Shown here in pieces: positions 6,431 through 7,743 of a DNA stretch of 7,743 nucleotides. The stretch is from positions 1-7,743 of the forward strand of contig CACZPG010000093.1 in assembly GCA_902782965.1 (NCBI GenBank), read 5' to 3'. The notes under the pieces were generated by a model that was given only the letters and a program-made list of their open reading frames with translations, was not told the DNA's origin and did not search any database. The stretch comes from an uncultured Lachnospiraceae bacterium (GTDB lineage Bacteria > Bacillota > Clostridia > Lachnospirales > Lachnospiraceae). The stretch's first letter is position 1; every line of letters starts with the position of its first letter. The position numbers and the translations under genes were made by a program.

Positions 6431-7450
6431 CTAGACAACCTTATTCCTTCCGCTGTTCTTACCTATATATAGGTTGTTATCTGCTATCTGAACCCACTTA
6501 TCCACTGACTGTCCCTCAACACCTTCAGCCAGACCGATAGTTATGGTCACATTTATTATCTTGTCATTATATTCTAACGGAGTCTCTTCAACCTTTCTCC
6601 TCAGATTCTCCATTCTGTCTCTGGCATATCCAATGACATCCTCGCCATCAGCTCTTCCCAGAAAGAGGAATTCCTCTCCTCCCCATCTGGAAATGATATC
6701 TTTTCCGCACTCATTTCTCATAATTTCTGCCAGTTTCTCAAGAACAAAGTCACCCGCATTATGTCCAAATTCATCATTAATGGATTTAAACTTATCTATA
6801 TCGATCATGGCAAGAAATGCTCCGCCGGCACTTCCATTAGTTTCATCCAGTTTATCAATCATGTAATGTCTGTTATACAGCCCTGTCAGCCTGTCCATAT
6901 GCGCCGCCTGTCGCAGCTTCTTCTCTGAATCGATAATACTGCTGACCAGAAGATAAGAGTAACAGATCAGGAAGCAGAGGACTATAAGAGAGTTAAACTG
7001 CCAGAACATTTTTGAGAGAGAAGCACTCTTATAAACCGGACCTACTCTCTTCACATATCCGGTACTCAGAAGATAACATATCCCGACCAGAACACTTATA
7101 AGGACAGGATTAAGTCTGCTTGCTCTCAGCTGATAAGCCATATAATCCGAGATAAATATAACCGGTATCATTGAAAGACAGTACAGATGAAATCCATAAT
7201 CCGTGCCCAGACAGATGGTAGTAATGCTCATATATAAAGTAAGCCAGGAATATACCATTATCGTATAAGCATACAGTTTGTCTTTACTGATGAGGAAATA
7301 ACCTATGATATATACCAGCATGGTAGGAATACTGAAATACACAAGAAAACCAGCCTTACACATATAGAAAAAGGCCATCAAGCCCACCACAAGTATAAGA
7401 ATAACTGTATTTACCAGATATGTAATTCTCTTTATCAGCGAAAGATTCAT
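6431..7450 (-). CDS. Membrane-bound diguanylate cyclase (GGDEF domain)
   Basis: This 339-residue inner-membrane protein probably makes cyclic di-GMP from two GTP. About six hydrophobic helices fill the N-terminal half (roughly 11-30, 34-54, 59-81, 89-108, 115-133, 152-173) and form an unnamed sensor region. A short helical linker (SEKKLRQAAHMD) leads to the GGDEF domain at about 185-339. Its hallmarks are DRLTGLYNR (186-194), DIDKFKSIND (217-226), FGHNAGD (228-234) and the active-site loop G257-G-E-E-F261. The allosteric I-site RxxD reads C248-G-K-D251, so the Arg is lost and product inhibition there is unlikely. I chose the ATG at 7450 because GGGAGG lies 6 bases before it. A GTG at 7480 would add 10 residues but would swallow that ribosome binding site. 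Confidence 0.92.
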   Translation of the reverse strand: MNLSLIKRITYLVNTVILILVVGLMAFFYMCKAGFLVYFSIPTMLVYIIGYFLISKDKLYAYTIMVYSWLTLYMSITTICLGTDYGFHLYCLSMIPVIFISDYMAYQLRASRLNPVLISVLVGICYLLSTGYVKRVGPVYKSASLSKMFWQFNSLIVLCFLICYSYLLVSSIIDSEKKLRQAAHMDRLTGLYNRHYMIDKLDETNGSAGGAFLAMIDIDKFKSINDEFGHNAGDFVLEKLAEIMRNECGKDIISRWGGEEFLFLGRADGEDVIGYARDRMENLRRKVEETPLEYNDKIINVTITIGLAEGVEGQSVDKWVQIADNNLYIGKNSGRNKVV

Positions 7451-7456
7451 AGGATT

Positions 7457-7462
7457 CCTCCC
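7457..7462 (-). promoter_or_regulatory. Ribosome binding site that decides the GGDEF start
   Basis: GGGAGG on the minus strand is six bases upstream of the ATG at 7450. The open frame extends to a GTG at 7480, but no comparable site precedes that codon, so translation most likely starts at 7450. Confidence 0.8.
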
Positions 7463-7538
7463 TGTTAAAATGAGAAACACCTTAAAGTATGGTACTCAAA
7501 ATTCACACAAAATCACACCGGTATCAATATTAATCTTT

Positions 7539-7547
7539 ATTGTACCA
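7539..7547 (-). promoter_or_regulatory. Candidate extended -10 promoter for the GGDEF gene
   Basis: TGGTACAAT on the minus strand is an extended -10 element (TGn plus TACAAT, 5 of 6 to TATAAT). A strongly A-rich tract lies immediately upstream, and no -35 hexamer is recognisable. It would give a leader of about 80 bases. The gap 7481-7596 otherwise shows nothing I can identify; it is too short for a cyclic-di-GMP riboswitch and shows none of its features. Confidence 0.35.
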
Positions 7548-7596
7548 CATTTTTTATTTTTCGTTTCTTGTTTTTTCATATCTTAAAATATCCGCA

Positions 7597-7709
7597 TCGC
7601 TAGTTACACTCTCCGTTCAGGACGAATACTGTTAAATGTAACTATTACTCTAAAAAAGTGTCGCTTGCGACACTCTCCGCGCGAGGCGCGTGTTGCCAAA
7701 GGCAACTAT
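7597..7709. repeat. Two diverged tandem copies of a hairpin-bearing repeat, 64-bp period
   Basis: Bases 7597-7645 and 7661-7709 align without gaps at an offset of exactly 64, with about 33 of 49 positions identical by hand count. The shared core reads tcgctNgNNacactctccg and both copies end in AACTAT. The first copy overlaps an 8-bp inverted repeat, TAGTTACA/TGTAACTA (7601-7608/7637-7644). The second contains GTTGCC/GGCAAC (7692-7697/7701-7706). Base composition is much more GC-rich in the second copy than in the neighbouring genes. No protein is encoded. This looks like an intergenic repeat family unit, but I cannot check copy number. Confidence 0.5.
7651..7674 (-). terminator. Intrinsic terminator of a gene right of the window
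   Basis: On the minus strand AGTGTCG pairs with CGACACT (7 bp, CAAG loop; arms 7657-7663 and 7668-7674), followed directly by a T run (complement of the A run at 7652-7656). This is a textbook intrinsic terminator. It should end a minus-strand transcript entering from beyond 7743, leaving the GGDEF gene with its own promoter. Confidence 0.75.
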
Positions 7710-7743
7710 CTACCTATCGCGCCGAGACGCATCCTTAGCGGAG
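7675..7743. repeat. Nested palindromic element cut by the window edge
   Basis: Three inverted repeats are nested: CTCCGC/GCGGAG (7675-7680/7738-7743), GGCGCG/CGCGCC (7685-7690/7718-7723) and GTTGCC/GGCAAC (7692-7697/7701-7706, loop AAA). The outermost arm reaches the last base of the window, so the structure may continue. The reverse complement of the final 17 bases resembles bases 7611-7627 at about 12 of 17 positions, suggesting an inverted copy of the same repeat. It could be a REP/MITE-like element or a structured RNA; no transposase is visible. Confidence 0.5.

Noticed and set aside
6461..6474. Perfect 14-bp palindrome ACCTATATATAGGT as a possible operator
   Set aside because: It lies inside the GGDEF coding sequence over the conserved N-L-Y segment near the C-terminus, so codon constraint explains it well enough.
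7448..7480. GTG at 7480 as the start of the GGDEF protein
   Set aside because: The excellent GGGAGG site lies within that extension, six bases before the ATG at 7450, so the shorter start is favoured.
7597..7743. CRISPR array
   Set aside because: Only two diverged copies with imperfect repeats, internal hairpins in the would-be spacers and no cas genes.

Overview
The window is a stretch of AT-rich chromosome from an anaerobic Firmicute, most likely a member of the Lachnospiraceae (Butyrivibrio/Roseburia-like). That placement is inferred from the strong GGAGG-type ribosome binding sites, the class III (oxygen-sensitive) ribonucleotide reductase, the clostridial NrdG2-type activase and the style of the proteins. 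No rRNA or marker gene is present to fix it. All six genes are on the minus strand, so transcription runs from right to left.

Right part (7743 down to 4547): a gene-free, hairpin-rich repeat region (about 7597-7743) holds a minus-strand terminator for a gene outside the window. Next come a membrane diguanylate cyclase (GGDEF), an S66-family LD-carboxypeptidase/MccF-like peptidase, and a ribonuclease H with an N-terminal hybrid-binding domain. The peptidase and RNase H genes are 23 bp apart and probably co-transcribed. A hairpin overlapping the rnhA stop codon may end that unit.

Left part (4454 down to 1): an anaerobic dNTP-synthesis cluster. nrdG encodes the radical-SAM activase. After a 191-bp control region come nrdD, encoding the class III ribonucleotide reductase, and a thioredoxin-reductase-like flavoprotein gene. 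The control region carries a strong sigma-A promoter (TTGACA, 17 bp, TATCTT) whose -35 box lies inside one of two NrdR-box-like palindromes spaced 32 bp start to start. That spacing fits cooperative NrdR repression. A large hairpin with A/T tracts on both sides closes the cluster near the left edge.

The most notable biology is in nrdD and its neighbour. This NrdD is about 808 residues because a complete NrdH/glutaredoxin-like domain (C-P-K-C, cis-Pro) is fused to its C-terminus by a low-complexity linker. The next gene encodes a flavin reductase with the canonical C-x-x-C but without the usual NADPH-phosphate motif (HRRxxxR). Together they look like a self-contained electron-delivery chain (flavoprotein to tethered redoxin to reductase active site), in place of the formate used by the E. 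coli/T4 type. This is inference from sequence, not demonstrated. The second notable item is the nested and tandem palindromic element at the right edge.
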